64,000 nucleotides of DNA, taken from positions 124,001 to 188,000 of the forward strand of contig JACDQD010000105.1 in the NCBI GenBank assembly GCA_019843655.1, read 5' to 3'. The translations under genes and the position numbers were made by a program. The stretch comes from Lethocerus indicus (taxonomy: Eukaryota > Arthropoda > Insecta > Hemiptera > Belostomatidae). The notes under the pieces were generated by a model. That model had not been told where the DNA came from. It saw nothing but the letters and a program-made list of their open reading frames with translations, and did not search any database. Of this stretch, positions 36,691 to 48,570 are shown in pieces (within the stretch, counting starts at the first letter, position 1; the number at the start of each line of letters is the position of its first letter).

Positions 36691-39600
36691 GTATAGGTTT
36701 TGATTTGCGTGCCCTCGTTGCCGCGTACTAGTGTGCTCTAGGTGTGATCGGCCAGAGTAAATACAGGGGGTGGGCAGGGGTTTGCACGTGTTTGTACACT
36801 GGTTAACATTAACGCCGACATCGGAGAGTTAAACACAGAGCCGTTCAATGAAAACAGATCATGTTGCCCGGCTCAAGCAGCCGTGCCCCTCCCTCCCTCC
36901 CTCCATCTCCTCCCTCCCTCTCTCTCTCTCTCTCTCTCTGTACACTGGACAGTTGACACTGGACCGGCCACTTAGAGCCACCGTACTGTGCGCCAAGCGC
37001 GCGTCCGTCCGTTTGCAAACGTGGCCCAAATGGAACTTCAAATAAATTTGTTGCTTGTTTTGATCCCGAATACATGTATTGCCTAAAACAGAGTGAATAC
37101 CGATTGAATAATTCTTTTTATCGAATATATTTCAGTTGAACTCCGTTATAGCGTCAGACGAAGGGTATTAATTTTACATTTTAATGACATTTTACTCCTT
37201 GTTACGAGTCCCAACAAATTTTGGAAACCGAGGCCATCTCGGTTGGAAACAGAAACAGGGTGTCTTTGAAATTTGAAAATTACCTGTACTATCTATTGCT
37301 ACGATGTTTTGAGAGTTTGTTGACAATATTATATACCAGATACACCAAAATAGAGTTTTATGTAATTTATTGTTTTATGACTTATTGTTTTTTTGAAATA
37401 TCAAATACTACAATGTACTGCGCACGAAGTATTGTTATAAATTTGTATGATCAACGTAGAAACCGTTATGCAAATAGGAAATCCGAATATTGTGTACAAA
37501 CTCGAGCTATTTGTGATTTACGTGGAAATACTTCCACGTTTCTGTGGCCTCTTCACAATTTCGTTCTCTCGACTGTTCAATATATGTTTTTCCTTGGCGC
37601 CGATTCATTCTCATTCCGAATAGCGTGGACACGTGCTCTACACTGGATATGGCGAGGGGAAAGTTATGTTATTGGCTACTACTGTACGGATATTGTACAT
37701 TGGGTCGGGTCGTGTTCCCCTTCAAAACTCCGTCGGAATACATAAACACCGATTTCCTATGTTCGGTCGACCGAAATATAAAAAAGGAAAAAATTGCCGA
37801 GGGGCCATTACCGGAGGAGCGGCAATAACAGTTGGGTCCGTTTCCCTCCTATATCTGATTTATGATACCGTTCAACCGCATATTATTCTAACAGTATATA
37901 AACATAAATTCTTATCTGCGCCGGTTAAAGTGCCAGCATGAAATATATATCCTGCTTGTCCGAACTAACTTGTTAATTTATTCCTTTATTTTCCTTTTTC
38001 ATTCTTAATGATACACTAAATAATATTAGCGAAATGTATTAAAAAATATATATCGATATAAAGAATTTCTAATTGAAATGATTTAATTACATTCTATCTA
38101 CCTATTAATGCAAGTGTACTAATAGCTTTTGAAAGCGATCGATTTCATAAATGCCATTAGAAATAACAGAAAGAAGTTAAATATCAGTTGCCAACGATTC
38201 TTTCTCCTAACAGAATTCTCCAGAAAATGGAATTTGGTTCCAATTTCAAGGGTTTAAGGGAAGGGATTGAGGAAGGTTTATGAAAGAAGTGAATTCGCGT
38301 TACATTTCTTCAAATCCTCGATCTTTTATAAGAGAGGCAAAAGGCGCGGGCGTGCGGACTTCCGGGTGGGCTCCCGAATAAATTAAATTCCTCTAACGGA
38401 CAAACCTCGATAGGGAGAGTTAGGAGAAAAAACATATCTCGAAGTTTTTGAACTGTTTTTACAAAATTCATTGTATCCAATGCCTTACACTGTTTTCCAA
38501 ATGGTCCTAAATATTTCCCAAAATCGGCAAAAATCTGAGATCAATAATTCAATAACCATATTCTCAATGGGACATGTGAATTAAGTGAAATAATTATGTT
38601 CAATTTCTCTCTACATATTTCATAACATATATCATCGACACTCAATGATAAAACAGCACCCCATTCTGTTTTTAGACTTCACCGAGATATCAGTAACTTA
38701 CGGTCCGGAGTTACAGAAGAAGAAAATGGAAATTTTTTATATTCCGAATTCAACTCGAAAATTGTTTCGGTCCGAACTACTTTCAGAAAACTTCTGTGCC
38801 CCCAAAAAATTACCTCCGGGCAAAAAGATGCAGGTCCGCGAAGATAAAAGTTTTCTCTTTCTTCGCCTCCCAGTCGAACTGTTGCTATTTTCTTCCGAAC
38901 AGCAGGTTTTTATTCAGTTATTTTACTCTTCTGAATCGAAATAATAATCTTATTTGTAGAATCACGCGTATAATTATGGGATTTTTATCTCTTTTTCTCG
39001 TGTGAACAGATGTGGCACTTATAATTTAGTAAAAAATAAACTGTACTAGAATGGAAATAATATATTTGGACTAATCTTGTTTTCGTTTTGTCGGGGTTAA
39101 TGAAATCAATCGAATAGATGAAAATTAATGCATAATATCTTCTAACCCTTGATTTAAACAAAGTGGAGATAAAAAAACTAGATTAAAAGTAAGGGAATCC
39201 GAGATATATGGAGGATTGGAAGAAAGGGGCATCTGATTAAAGTTCGTGTAGGATGGCAGCGTACCTCGAATAAATTCTGAGACCGAGAATCCAATTCCCA
39301 GGGATCATTTCTATTAGATAAGAAGGACCCACCCCCACCTCCGCTCTATATCTGTGTCATTGCTCCTATTTTCATGAATAGCGCTATCCTATCCGGATCG
39401 TTTGCTAAATAATATATGTTATATCCCGGTTGTGTGTACATTTTTTTACGGCGTTTTTATTTCCGGTCTGTGGACGACGGTCTTTACGACCAGAATTCGG
39501 CTTATCTCTGACCAATACCTACCCCCACCTTGATGCCGGGAGCCACTTACCTCTTTAATCTATATTGGAAGTGGCCTCTTCTCCAAGAAAGTAGCCTCTT

Positions 39601-40179
39601 TGGCCATTCTCGAACATTGCGGTTGGACAGAAAAACTTTTGCGATCACGAACGATGTTAAAATAATCTGAACCGGTTTACGAAATTGAAAAGGCGGGAAA
39701 ATTGAACCCTCGTGCATGCGTGCTCTAAAATTATCAGCTATGTTATTCTTCAATACTTCATGTTTTAAAAGTGCAAAATTTCAAACGCAATTTGTAATCG
39801 ACGTGTAATTGCTGGATCAACGTTGCACTGTAATGATGGGGTCACATTAAACGCAAAACATCAGCAATGTGAGAATATAGCTCAAAAGAGAACACTACTT
39901 GGGGAAATCGTAAAATCGCCGTACCCAGTATCAAGACAGATGAATCAAAATGGATCAACCGGTGAAGGAATGAATCTTCGTTGTGCCACGCTAGAAATGA
40001 TTTAAGGAAACTGTACACGCATTTATATACTTTCCTCGGAGTACATTTCGTATGAGGGAAAATTTCCAAAAACCAATATTTTCGATTTTCAACCCGCCGT
40101 TCAAGGGACAAGTGTAACTCACATTGGTACACTTGTGGGTGGAATATGGGATCGATCTGAGAAAATTTTCGAAAAACCT
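36691..40179. other. Mixed sequence with microsatellite and long but unsupported frames
   Basis: A (CCTC)/(TC) tract lies at about 36892-36939. The longest frame of the window, 174 codons at 37221-37745, begins METEAISVGNRNRVSL and is rich in Tyr, Phe, Cys and Ile, as expected of AT-rich DNA read by chance; two other frames overlap it and no splice sites delimit it. A 99-codon frame at 38645-38944 is likewise unsupported. Confidence 0.35.
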
Positions 40180-40252
40180 AAATTGCGGTTTTTAGGCGCG
40201 AAATGCGCTAAAAAATGCGGTTTTAAGGCCCAAAAGTGCGGTTTTTAAGGCC
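40180..40252 (+). repeat. Short tandem repeat of a TGCGGTTTTTAAGGCC motif
   Basis: Three imperfect units of about 21 bp (ATTGCGGTTTTTAGGCG, AATGCGGTTTTAAGGCCC and AGTGCGGTTTTTAAGGCC), with a decayed partial unit after the first. The CG content is unusual for an AT-rich intron. Confidence 0.75.
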
Positions 40253-40557
40253 AAAATCTGTGTGATAAAGTTGTTTCATCCATCTAACCTGCCATAGTAA
40301 TATTCACATTTACAGAATATTTCCTATTTCTTTTGATTACCGTAATTACATCAAACTCGGAGACTTATTTTTCGTTTGATCTGATATCTGATCATTTGTT
40401 AATAAAATTTAAATGCAATTAGACTGTATCCTATGACCAAATTAGTAAATTGTGAGCTGAGCCAATTAACTATTCCTGTCCTATTCCGCCCCTCCGTGAT
40501 TATTGTGTTCATTTCATTAGCATTTTATATTTAATTATAATAATTAATTTTTTACAG

Positions 40558-40655
40558 GCGAAGTAGAAGATTTGCCGGATGGATCCTGCTTCAGGAGGAC
40601 CCTTGTCCCGAAGAAAGTATTCAATCCGAGGACGCAGGCCATTCGACCAGCCAAA
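40558..40655 (+). CDS. Internal coding exon, two open frames
   Basis: An excellent acceptor (AATTAATTTTTTACAG ending at 40557) and donor (CCAAA|GTAAGT at 40656) delimit 98 nt. In phase 1, as exon 199-410 would supply directly, it reads GEVEDLPDGSCFRRTLVPKK and VFNPRTQAIRPAK and ends in phase 0. In phase 2, as 32493-32627 or 36653-36690 would supply, it reads RSRRFAGWILLQEDP and CPEESIQSEDAGHSTSQ and ends in phase 1. Both are charged and protein-like, and the third frame is closed (in-frame TAG). No family is recognised. This is one of the two strongest exons in the window. Confidence 0.6.
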
Positions 40656-43600
40656 GTAAGTCCAATTCGATATCTTTTTTAAAGGTTTTTTATGAATATC
40701 TGTGGGTTCGTGGATTTTTATTCGCGGAAAATAACAGTTGCAGGTCACAACGTTCTTGCAATTTCTTTTTGCATTTTTCGGTATTATCTTTATTCCTTTT
40801 TTTAAACACTTTCAACTTTTCTTCATGAATATTACCAGCGCTGCGCGGGTTTTTTATTTGTCTCTGTTTTTCCTCATTAACTGGTAGCGTTGAAATGACA
40901 TCAGTGAACCAGCAATGTGTCTGTTTTCCGAATGAATATGAATGAATCGCGGTATGCTCTCCCCGTGTCGCTTCCAGAAACGAGAGCCTAATTCATAGAC
41001 CAGTCGCACGACAACCCGGTCACGTCTTGAGAGACGGGGGTTTGGCCGAGTCCAAACCATCGGCACATCTCTAGGGATTTAAACAGAATAATTATAACCC
41101 AGAACTATGACAATCTTCAAATCCTAGATAGTGCACGAGATAATCCTTTGGCTTACATTAAAACAAAGTTTTGCCCTAAAAAAGTTTTGTCGAACATACT
41201 TAAAAGTTTAAAAAGTAAGATGAAACAAGTTGACCTATCATTGTGAGAAACTGCTCTGGTCATTTTGTCCCTAATTAAACTTGCGAGGTCGTTAAATTAA
41301 TTCATTTTGCAGAACTAAGCGATAAGGATTTATTACAATATCTATTATTCAGTTATAGACAAAAACAATTTTGGGAATTGCAGAATATAAGTGCTCTGAG
41401 GTAAGATATATTATTAGATCAATTTACACAACTCAGATTAGACAATGTGACAAGTGAACTTAAAATGTGAAATTGTAATAAATTAATTTCTTGTTTAAGT
41501 TTTATTTTAGAGTACTCTTTATTTATAACAGATGGGTTGACTCTTTGGAACCGAGGCGAAATAAACGAGTAGGGATTGTCACTTCTGTCGTTATAGTGTT
41601 TGTCGGGGTCCCGATGGAGGAGGTCCCGAGTCCTGCGGGAAATAAACGGCTCCGAGTCCATGAATATTTTTTTTGCTCCAGATCCGAGCTTCCCCACCTT
41701 TCTTCCTAGTTTTATACATTTATAATAAATGTTTGTCCCAACCATCTTTGAAAGGGGGTGAACAAGAGAAGGGAAATAATGAAAAATACTTAGTGAATTG
41801 TGGGTGCTCTCTATTTTGGATGATATCCCACTTTGTTACACGCAACAGACGTGATTCAATCGTAAGTAGGCGATTCCGGTCGAACAAGGCAGATCTGGTT
41901 GTAATGAAATGACATCTTTACCCCAACGTGTCTCGCCGTCTGTAACTGATAAGCCGTAATGAGTATTAAACTAGTACCGATTGCTCGGACTTCGGATAAC
42001 AAATCAATTAATCTAAAGAAGTATCGAATTAGATTAATTACGCCATGACAGTGAATAATAATTTGGCAGGTTTAGGGTCGCATATAACAAAAGATTAAAA
42101 AGTTCCTTTCTGAATTTCGACAGATTCAGAGGTAGAATTAGTTCAGCGTTCACTTTTTAAACAGTTCTGGCCGCCATAACAGTTCCATTCAGACGGAACA
42201 GATTATTTAATATTTAATCATTATTATTTATTTCTCGCTATAAGTTTATTATAAGAGAATTGAGGAAACAGAAGGGAAGGGCCTAGCGTTAGGTTGGTAC
42301 TGTCGTCCATCAACCCACTATCGGGTCGTTTTAGCGGTGCGCGTTTTCTTCGCAGGTTTTTTTTCAATACAGATTGAATATATCGTCCGATTTTCCGGGC
42401 CACGTGTCGGTACTTTGGGGAGCGGCTCTTTTATCGGTCCCCGTTCCACAATACGCCCCCCCGCCTTTTTCCACCAGTTTTTCCCCGGATGTGAAAAGCC
42501 ACGCCGCACCGCTTTTTCCCCGACCCAGAAGACGGTTAATGCGAGCTTAACAAAAATGCCTCCGCCTACCGCCTCCAGTTCCCAAAAGTCGGTCGCCCGC
42601 AGTACCAGATCGATAAATTGACTTTGCGAAAATTTAATGGAGTCCAACACTTTGATCTGATACCATGCACAGAGCTCTGAATTCGTTTCGAAATTAATCT
42701 AAAATGACGTTATTAAGGATAATAGTACATGTAGAGATGTTCTCCTAACAATAGATAAAGTGCAGTATGTATTGTACTGAATATAAGTTACAATAAAAGA
42801 GTGAATGCATTCAAACATTTTACTTGAGTTATTACAAACAGACTATTGCGTGACTTGCATATATCTGTTAAAAATGACTACATTTTGCGAATGGCTGATG
42901 GATTTATTACGGCCCGATTCCGGCGCATACTTTATACCCGCACCAACATGTGCGCTATATTACTAAATTATGTGAAAATATAGTAGGTGCATGTTGTAAG
43001 GCCAAAAATAGGTCTGGGAATAGATTACCGGGCGGTGAGGAGGGAGGAAGACGGCAGTAGGGTGTTACTCGGTTCGTGTTTGGAATATCAATGCCGGGCG
43101 TTCCTGCATAGACAGTTTGCTATTCCACATATTCCTTTGCCCTGTCCTCTGGCCCTCATATCCGCTTTTATCTCTAATACCAACTTGCACTAAATTATCT
43201 TGCGGACATGCTCAAGGGCGTTTCGAACGGAATAATGCCAATTTAATGTGCAATATCTTATATTTACATGTTACACGAGCGTTCCGAACATTTGTTGTGC
43301 CAAATTGATCTAATCCGATTACATTCTTGTGTTCCAGTTATACATTTCCAAAGGAACAATATAAACGGACAGTTGTTATTCGGTGACTAGATATTAACCA
43401 ATATTTAACAAAATTGAAACTCTATTAGAGAAACTGTAAAATTAGCTGCAGTCTGATAACCCGAATAATTCCTAATAACTTGTAGCAGTATTCCCGATTA
43501 GGACCGCGGCGTTTAACCTAAATGCAGGAATTGAAAATGAACCGAGTATTGTATTTACTCTACACAAGAACAAACAGCGAGAGCTTCCCTCCGCTCCGGT

Positions 43601-46600
43601 TCCTCTTCAACTTTATTATAAAATCTCTAGTGGACCGCCTAACTTTCATGAATACAAGTCGACCGCTGAAGTCGGTTTTCACTGATTCTCAATTCGGTCT
43701 TCCTATTCTTCCAAATTGAAGAGTGGCGGGCTGGGCCGAGTGAAGGAACTTGGAGAAAACCCCAGAAGAAGTTCATGAATGATTCAATAGTATTAGTCTG
43801 AACACCCAGTAATCCTGGGAGATTGCTTGCACTCGTTCGGTTGGTTTACCCCAATAGGACTGGAGAACTTCACCCGGCATCACAGAGCGCACCGAACAGT
43901 TGGAATTAAGCTGTCTTCAGAATTAAGAGTATACACTTCGTTCTCCACAAAATCTTCATGACTAAATTCCGACTGTGCACACTTGAATTTTGATGTCAGG
44001 TGAAAATTACTATTTGCAAAAAAAACAGGAGAAGTATACCTTATTTCTAGAAAAGATATTCATCCTATTGAATTACATTAAAAGTATGGCCGCTAACATT
44101 TATGTTAAGGTAGATATTTGGAAGCATATGACGTGGTGCAATAACGCTGCGTTGAGTACAGAATAAGGGGTTTGTTTTCACATTCATATTAATATTCAGA
44201 ACATATATTAACGGTATTAGATTACGAATTGAAATTTGTACTTCTATTGCATCGGAATATGACGATTTTAGATCCGTGTACGGTTATATTGGCCGTCGTC
44301 ATCACAACCAAAGGCCACCACAAGTCTACATAGTTGACCGGGCGGATCGATGAGTTAAGGAAAGGAACAGGGTACAGGAAAGACAGACCAGTTTGAATCC
44401 TAGACAATGTACGTTTTCTGTACGTTTCAACACAGTTCCATTTTATATTATGTTATTTCTATCTTCTATTTATTTATTTAAAGTCTCTGTAGAACTTCTC
44501 TTGTCAAGAAACACTTCGATAAAAAAAATCAATGATTCGAACTACGAGACCGTAGTCCTTAATTGGTTAATGTCATATTTCATCCGAGCGAATATAATTC
44601 AAGATCCGCTAAAAACTTAGCGGAGTTTGGACGCTACCGCCCTTCTGAAAGATCCCTTCCCGATCTGTTAATATTCGGAAGGTCCCGTTGCGTGAGATTC
44701 GCGTAAACCCGCGAAACCGACTTTCAAGTTTCCGAGTTCCCGAAGCCGGCCAGTTTTACACCCCGAACAAATCCGCCCTCCCAGAAGTGTTGTAGGACTA
44801 AAAAAAGTTGTGTAGGGCTGGAAGAAGAAAGTTGTTAAGTTGAGAAGTGGCGTGCGGAGATTCGACCTTCTAATGGAGAAGAAAGGGGTCAAAACCACTT
44901 CAATTAGAAGTTTTTACGAGAAGAAAACCCTGGCAGTTATTGCATTCAGTGAGGCGTCGTTGGAAAGTTCTATTACTTATTGAAGATCAGTTGCTTAAGT
45001 AATTTTGATTATTAGAATTTTGTGGTTTGTTTCTCTGGTACAAAGAATATATATTATTTTCTACTAAAATAGTTGAAATTGTAATTTTTTTGAAATTTTT
45101 AGATAAATACAAATTCACAAAATTGCTCTTTCCGATTCGTGTAAAATTCTTTCCATAAATTTATTCAATATAAAATTGCATTGTAATATTTCACAACAGT
45201 AAATTCTGTGGTTATTTTGAGGTCACTTCCGCGGGCTATTATAGAGGAATATTTGGAAAACTTCCAACTATTCTCGCTTGAAACGTTTCTGAAATTTCTT
45301 TTATCGTATATTTTTTAAAATATCCGAACGTACCGCAGTTTTGCCCTCGCGGCGAAAATTACCGTTCATTTCCCGAATTAATTAATTTGTTCCAGATTAC
45401 GGATCTGGATTTTCGGAGTTGAAATTAGGAGTATAAGTGATTGAGATAATAACAACAGGAAACTGTTTTTAATGGATTTCTGAAATATTAAAGTAACAAA
45501 ATATTTCAAAATAACTGATATACATTTTAGTGTGGAGTGCGGTGTTAACATTGTACCCGAATGTACTGGGTACCCCAGAGACCCCCTCAGGTGATGGAGT
45601 TACTGTTTAACTGGTAGCGCGAAGTTAATTCAAATAGTCTAGAACTTGATTCTAATAACAGACCTGTACAATTAAATAATCCATCGGACTATTCACTATT
45701 CCGGAATACAATTATATTATACAATAATACTGGAATCGGCTTTGTTAAAATACAAAACATAAAGACTAGCTATACTAGTTAGTACGTTGAATGTAAGGAA
45801 TTACACCAAACATTTTACTATATACTACCTAATATGCTCTTCTTTTCAAAGCTTTTATATAATTATTTTGAAATAAATATTGATAATTTTAATATCATCT
45901 GTACACAGGGTACGGTAATGTGCATACTCCAAACCTAGCGGTTAAATTCTGGTATCCCTGTCCATTGTATTTTATATGAAGGCCTTTTTTGCTTATCCTG
46001 TTTAGTATTTTTATTTATGAAGAAATGAAATGTAAGCCTATTATATAAATAAACAAACATAGATTGGTGTATGCGAATCTCAAGCCAATAGATCACTTTT
46101 GTAAACTAAGGGAGAACATAGTTTTTTCATATTAGTATTCCAACTCTGGATATATTTTTATTTATTCAAACTCGACATATTAAAAATCTGAGGGCACCGG
46201 GCTACACGATGAAGACTGAAGGCTGACCTTAATCATGCCCCGAGCCGCAAAGTGCCGCATGAAGAGGGGAGAATGATAAAACGTGATAAGGAATTTTCTA
46301 AGGTCCCTCTCCTTGAGCCTCAAATTCTTGGCGTTCTTTCTGGTATTAAATTCATGCCTGAGACGGTGCATCTTAAAATGAGTCGAATAGTGCTTAGATT
46401 CCCGAAATACAGAAAGGGAGATCAAATTATGCCGCCTTATTTTAAAATAGATCCCATCCGCAAAAGAAGTTCCTAGAATATTTAGTCTGTCAGGAAAATG
46501 TAAGATATATTTTGGCCCCTTCCTCTGTAAACTATTACAGAGATAAATACATTTCGACCAAGAAACATATATATTTAAGATTTCTTATAGTAATGTACAA

Positions 46601-47557
46601 CAGCTTTGACGGAAGAGTATAAGGGAAGGACATTAAAATATTATTTATTCTTCAGGTTAATTAATATATTTGATAAGTGTTAACACTTATTTGTTTGATC
46701 TGCGCCAAAAGTTGCACCGCCAAAGGCACACAGGTTGAGCAGATGGTGCCTGTTTATATCGGTCAAACGAGACCTCAGCGGTGTCTTGCTAATGGAGTAA
46801 CTTTCATTACTTAACCTGCTCTGTTTCTTAGAATTATGAAAGCAGTCTCGTCGCTAATGTCTATAAAAGTTGTTATTATGCTAATAGTTGTAAGAAACTA
46901 ATATCGTACATGTATTTATTATTACGGTAACCTTTATTATACCCCTAGTAGCTCTGAAGACTGTAGTATATAATATAATTAATTAAAGCAGAATTCCCTC
47001 TTATTTCTTAGCCAGTTTTACTTCCAATGCGACAAAAAATATATATACCATGAGCAGTATATAAAATTTGAACATGTCCCAGTAACCGAGGTGAATAAGG
47101 TTGGCCGAGTTCCCATCTGTTTCACCTATGAATATTCAAGAGAATCAAAACCAACCTAATGGACTTTTCACCTCAGCCTTTTTTTGGAAAAACTTTTCTG
47201 TACAATTTTTTCTACTCAGTTTCGAAACACTATTGGGATATATTTCGTCGGGATAAAAAAATCAACTCCAATGGGGAATGTATCGATTCATAGAACTGTT
47301 TGGCGAACTCATATGTTTATTGATGCGCATCTGAATTGACACTCCAGATTCCCGTTTTAATCCATAGTGTTTTAATACAAAGTTTCGAAGGTTTTTTGTG
47401 ATATATGTGAATAATGACTCCTTGCTGTTCGCTGTGGGATAACGGTGGCCAATAAGGAGTGGGCCCAACTGAAGAACATAATAGTTTACAATTTATACTC
47501 TCCGATTTTCATAAAAATAATGAAACTATTGATTAATGGAACTATTATTCTTTGCAG
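40656..47557. other. Intron-like sequence
   Basis: About 6.9 kb. GC-rich patches occur at 41560-41710 (a 32-codon frame beginning MEEVPSPAGNKR), 42330-42610 (frames open on both strands) and 44620-44830; none is framed by good splice sites. No RNA gene or mobile element was recognised. Confidence 0.4.
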
Positions 47558-47653
47558 TTTATTTCTACGGATCCACACGAGAGTGAGAGAAGAGAGAGAG
47601 GGAGGGAGGGAGGGAGAGAGAGATAGGATGAGAGAGTATTCCGTTCTGTGGGA
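47558..47653 (+). CDS. Candidate exon containing a GA-rich tract
   Basis: A strong acceptor (ACTATTATTCTTTGCAG) and a GTAAGT donor at 47654 frame 96 nt. The phase 2 frame is open (LFLRIHTRVREER ... MREYSVLWE) and leaves phase 2, but the middle is a (GAGA/GGGA)n microsatellite that is open mostly because of its composition. It could equally be a noncoding exon: just downstream, 47790-47935 (AGTGAAATCGACAGTAA and similar) resembles an arthropod 5' UTR. Confidence 0.18.
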
Positions 47654-48514
47654 GTAAGTCAAGTGAGTGGCCCTCTGCGCTTAACCACTCTCGAGATTCG
47701 CCTACGCGGCGGCTATGGCTATGCCCTTTGAAGTGGATTTTCGATTTGACCTAGAAATTCCCTCGTGTACCTCTTCCTTATATCGCTAGCAATTTAGTCA
47801 AGCGCGAACACTGAAATACTGAGTTTCACGGCGGCTAGTCAAAGCCAGTAACAGTGCAACAGTGAAATCGACAGTAATTTAGTGACAGGACACAAAAACT
47901 GGGGCAGTGGACCCAAAGATAGGAAGAGTGATGAAACCTTCACGGTATATGTTAGGTTAATGTTTTATGTACATTCTATAGAGAATGTCCCAATGATTAG
48001 AGCTCATAATAAATAATTTTAAAATAAGTAAATTGTCTAAAAGGAAAAATGTAATAATCCCATTAATAGGTACTAACGGAATCTGTTCATGCTTCACAAG
48101 ACCTAATTATCAGTTTTGACTAACTAATCAGTTAGTTCGAATTAATAGAGAAAAGGCTTTTTATTCGAACATAATAATAACCAATTTCGCACATTAATCG
48201 AGCATTAAAACAGTATTTTTTATTATATCCTATCATGTGGAAACATTTGCGCTCGTAGTTGATCGAAGATAGGACACAAGCTGTTGAGCTGTAGCCCACT
48301 CGCGTATTGCTTTGATTGCAGTGGCAAGATTTGCACAAATTGTTAGAGACTGTAACTGGGGCAGCTGGAGCTGACAAGTACATTGGATTTACTCTACTGA
48401 GAGAGCCACCCATCAAAGCCCGCTCACTCCTATCTCCATCAAATTGGCCTGGATGTATTTATCTTACACTGTTTTTCGTTAATTGCCATTGATAAACCAA
48501 CCCATTTCTGCTTT

Positions 48515-48518
<4 letters not shown>
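47654..48518. other. GC-mixed, 5' UTR-like then AT-rich
   Basis: 47690-47935 is less AT-rich with repeated CAGTGAAAT/CAGTAATTTAGTGACAG words. A minus-strand frame at 48132-48416 has no support. Confidence 0.3.

Positions 48519-48566
<48 letters not shown>
48519..48566 (+). repeat. (TA)24 microsatellite
   Basis: An uninterrupted run of 24 TA units; likely length-variable between individuals and able to extrude as a cruciform. Confidence 0.95.

Positions 48567-48570
<4 letters not shown>

Noticed and set aside
36845..37075. Open frames on both strands over the (TC)/(GA) tract
   Set aside because: The frames are open because of the microsatellite (runs of Ser-Leu or Arg-Glu), not because of coding constraint.
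37221..37745. 174-codon open frame, longest in the window
   Set aside because: It is Tyr/Phe/Ile/Cys-rich, overlapped by two other open frames, and has no splice sites or recognised family; kept only as a note.
42318..42650. Open frames on both strands, about 94-110 codons
   Set aside because: Basic low-complexity peptides, no splice signals, mirrored on the opposite strand.
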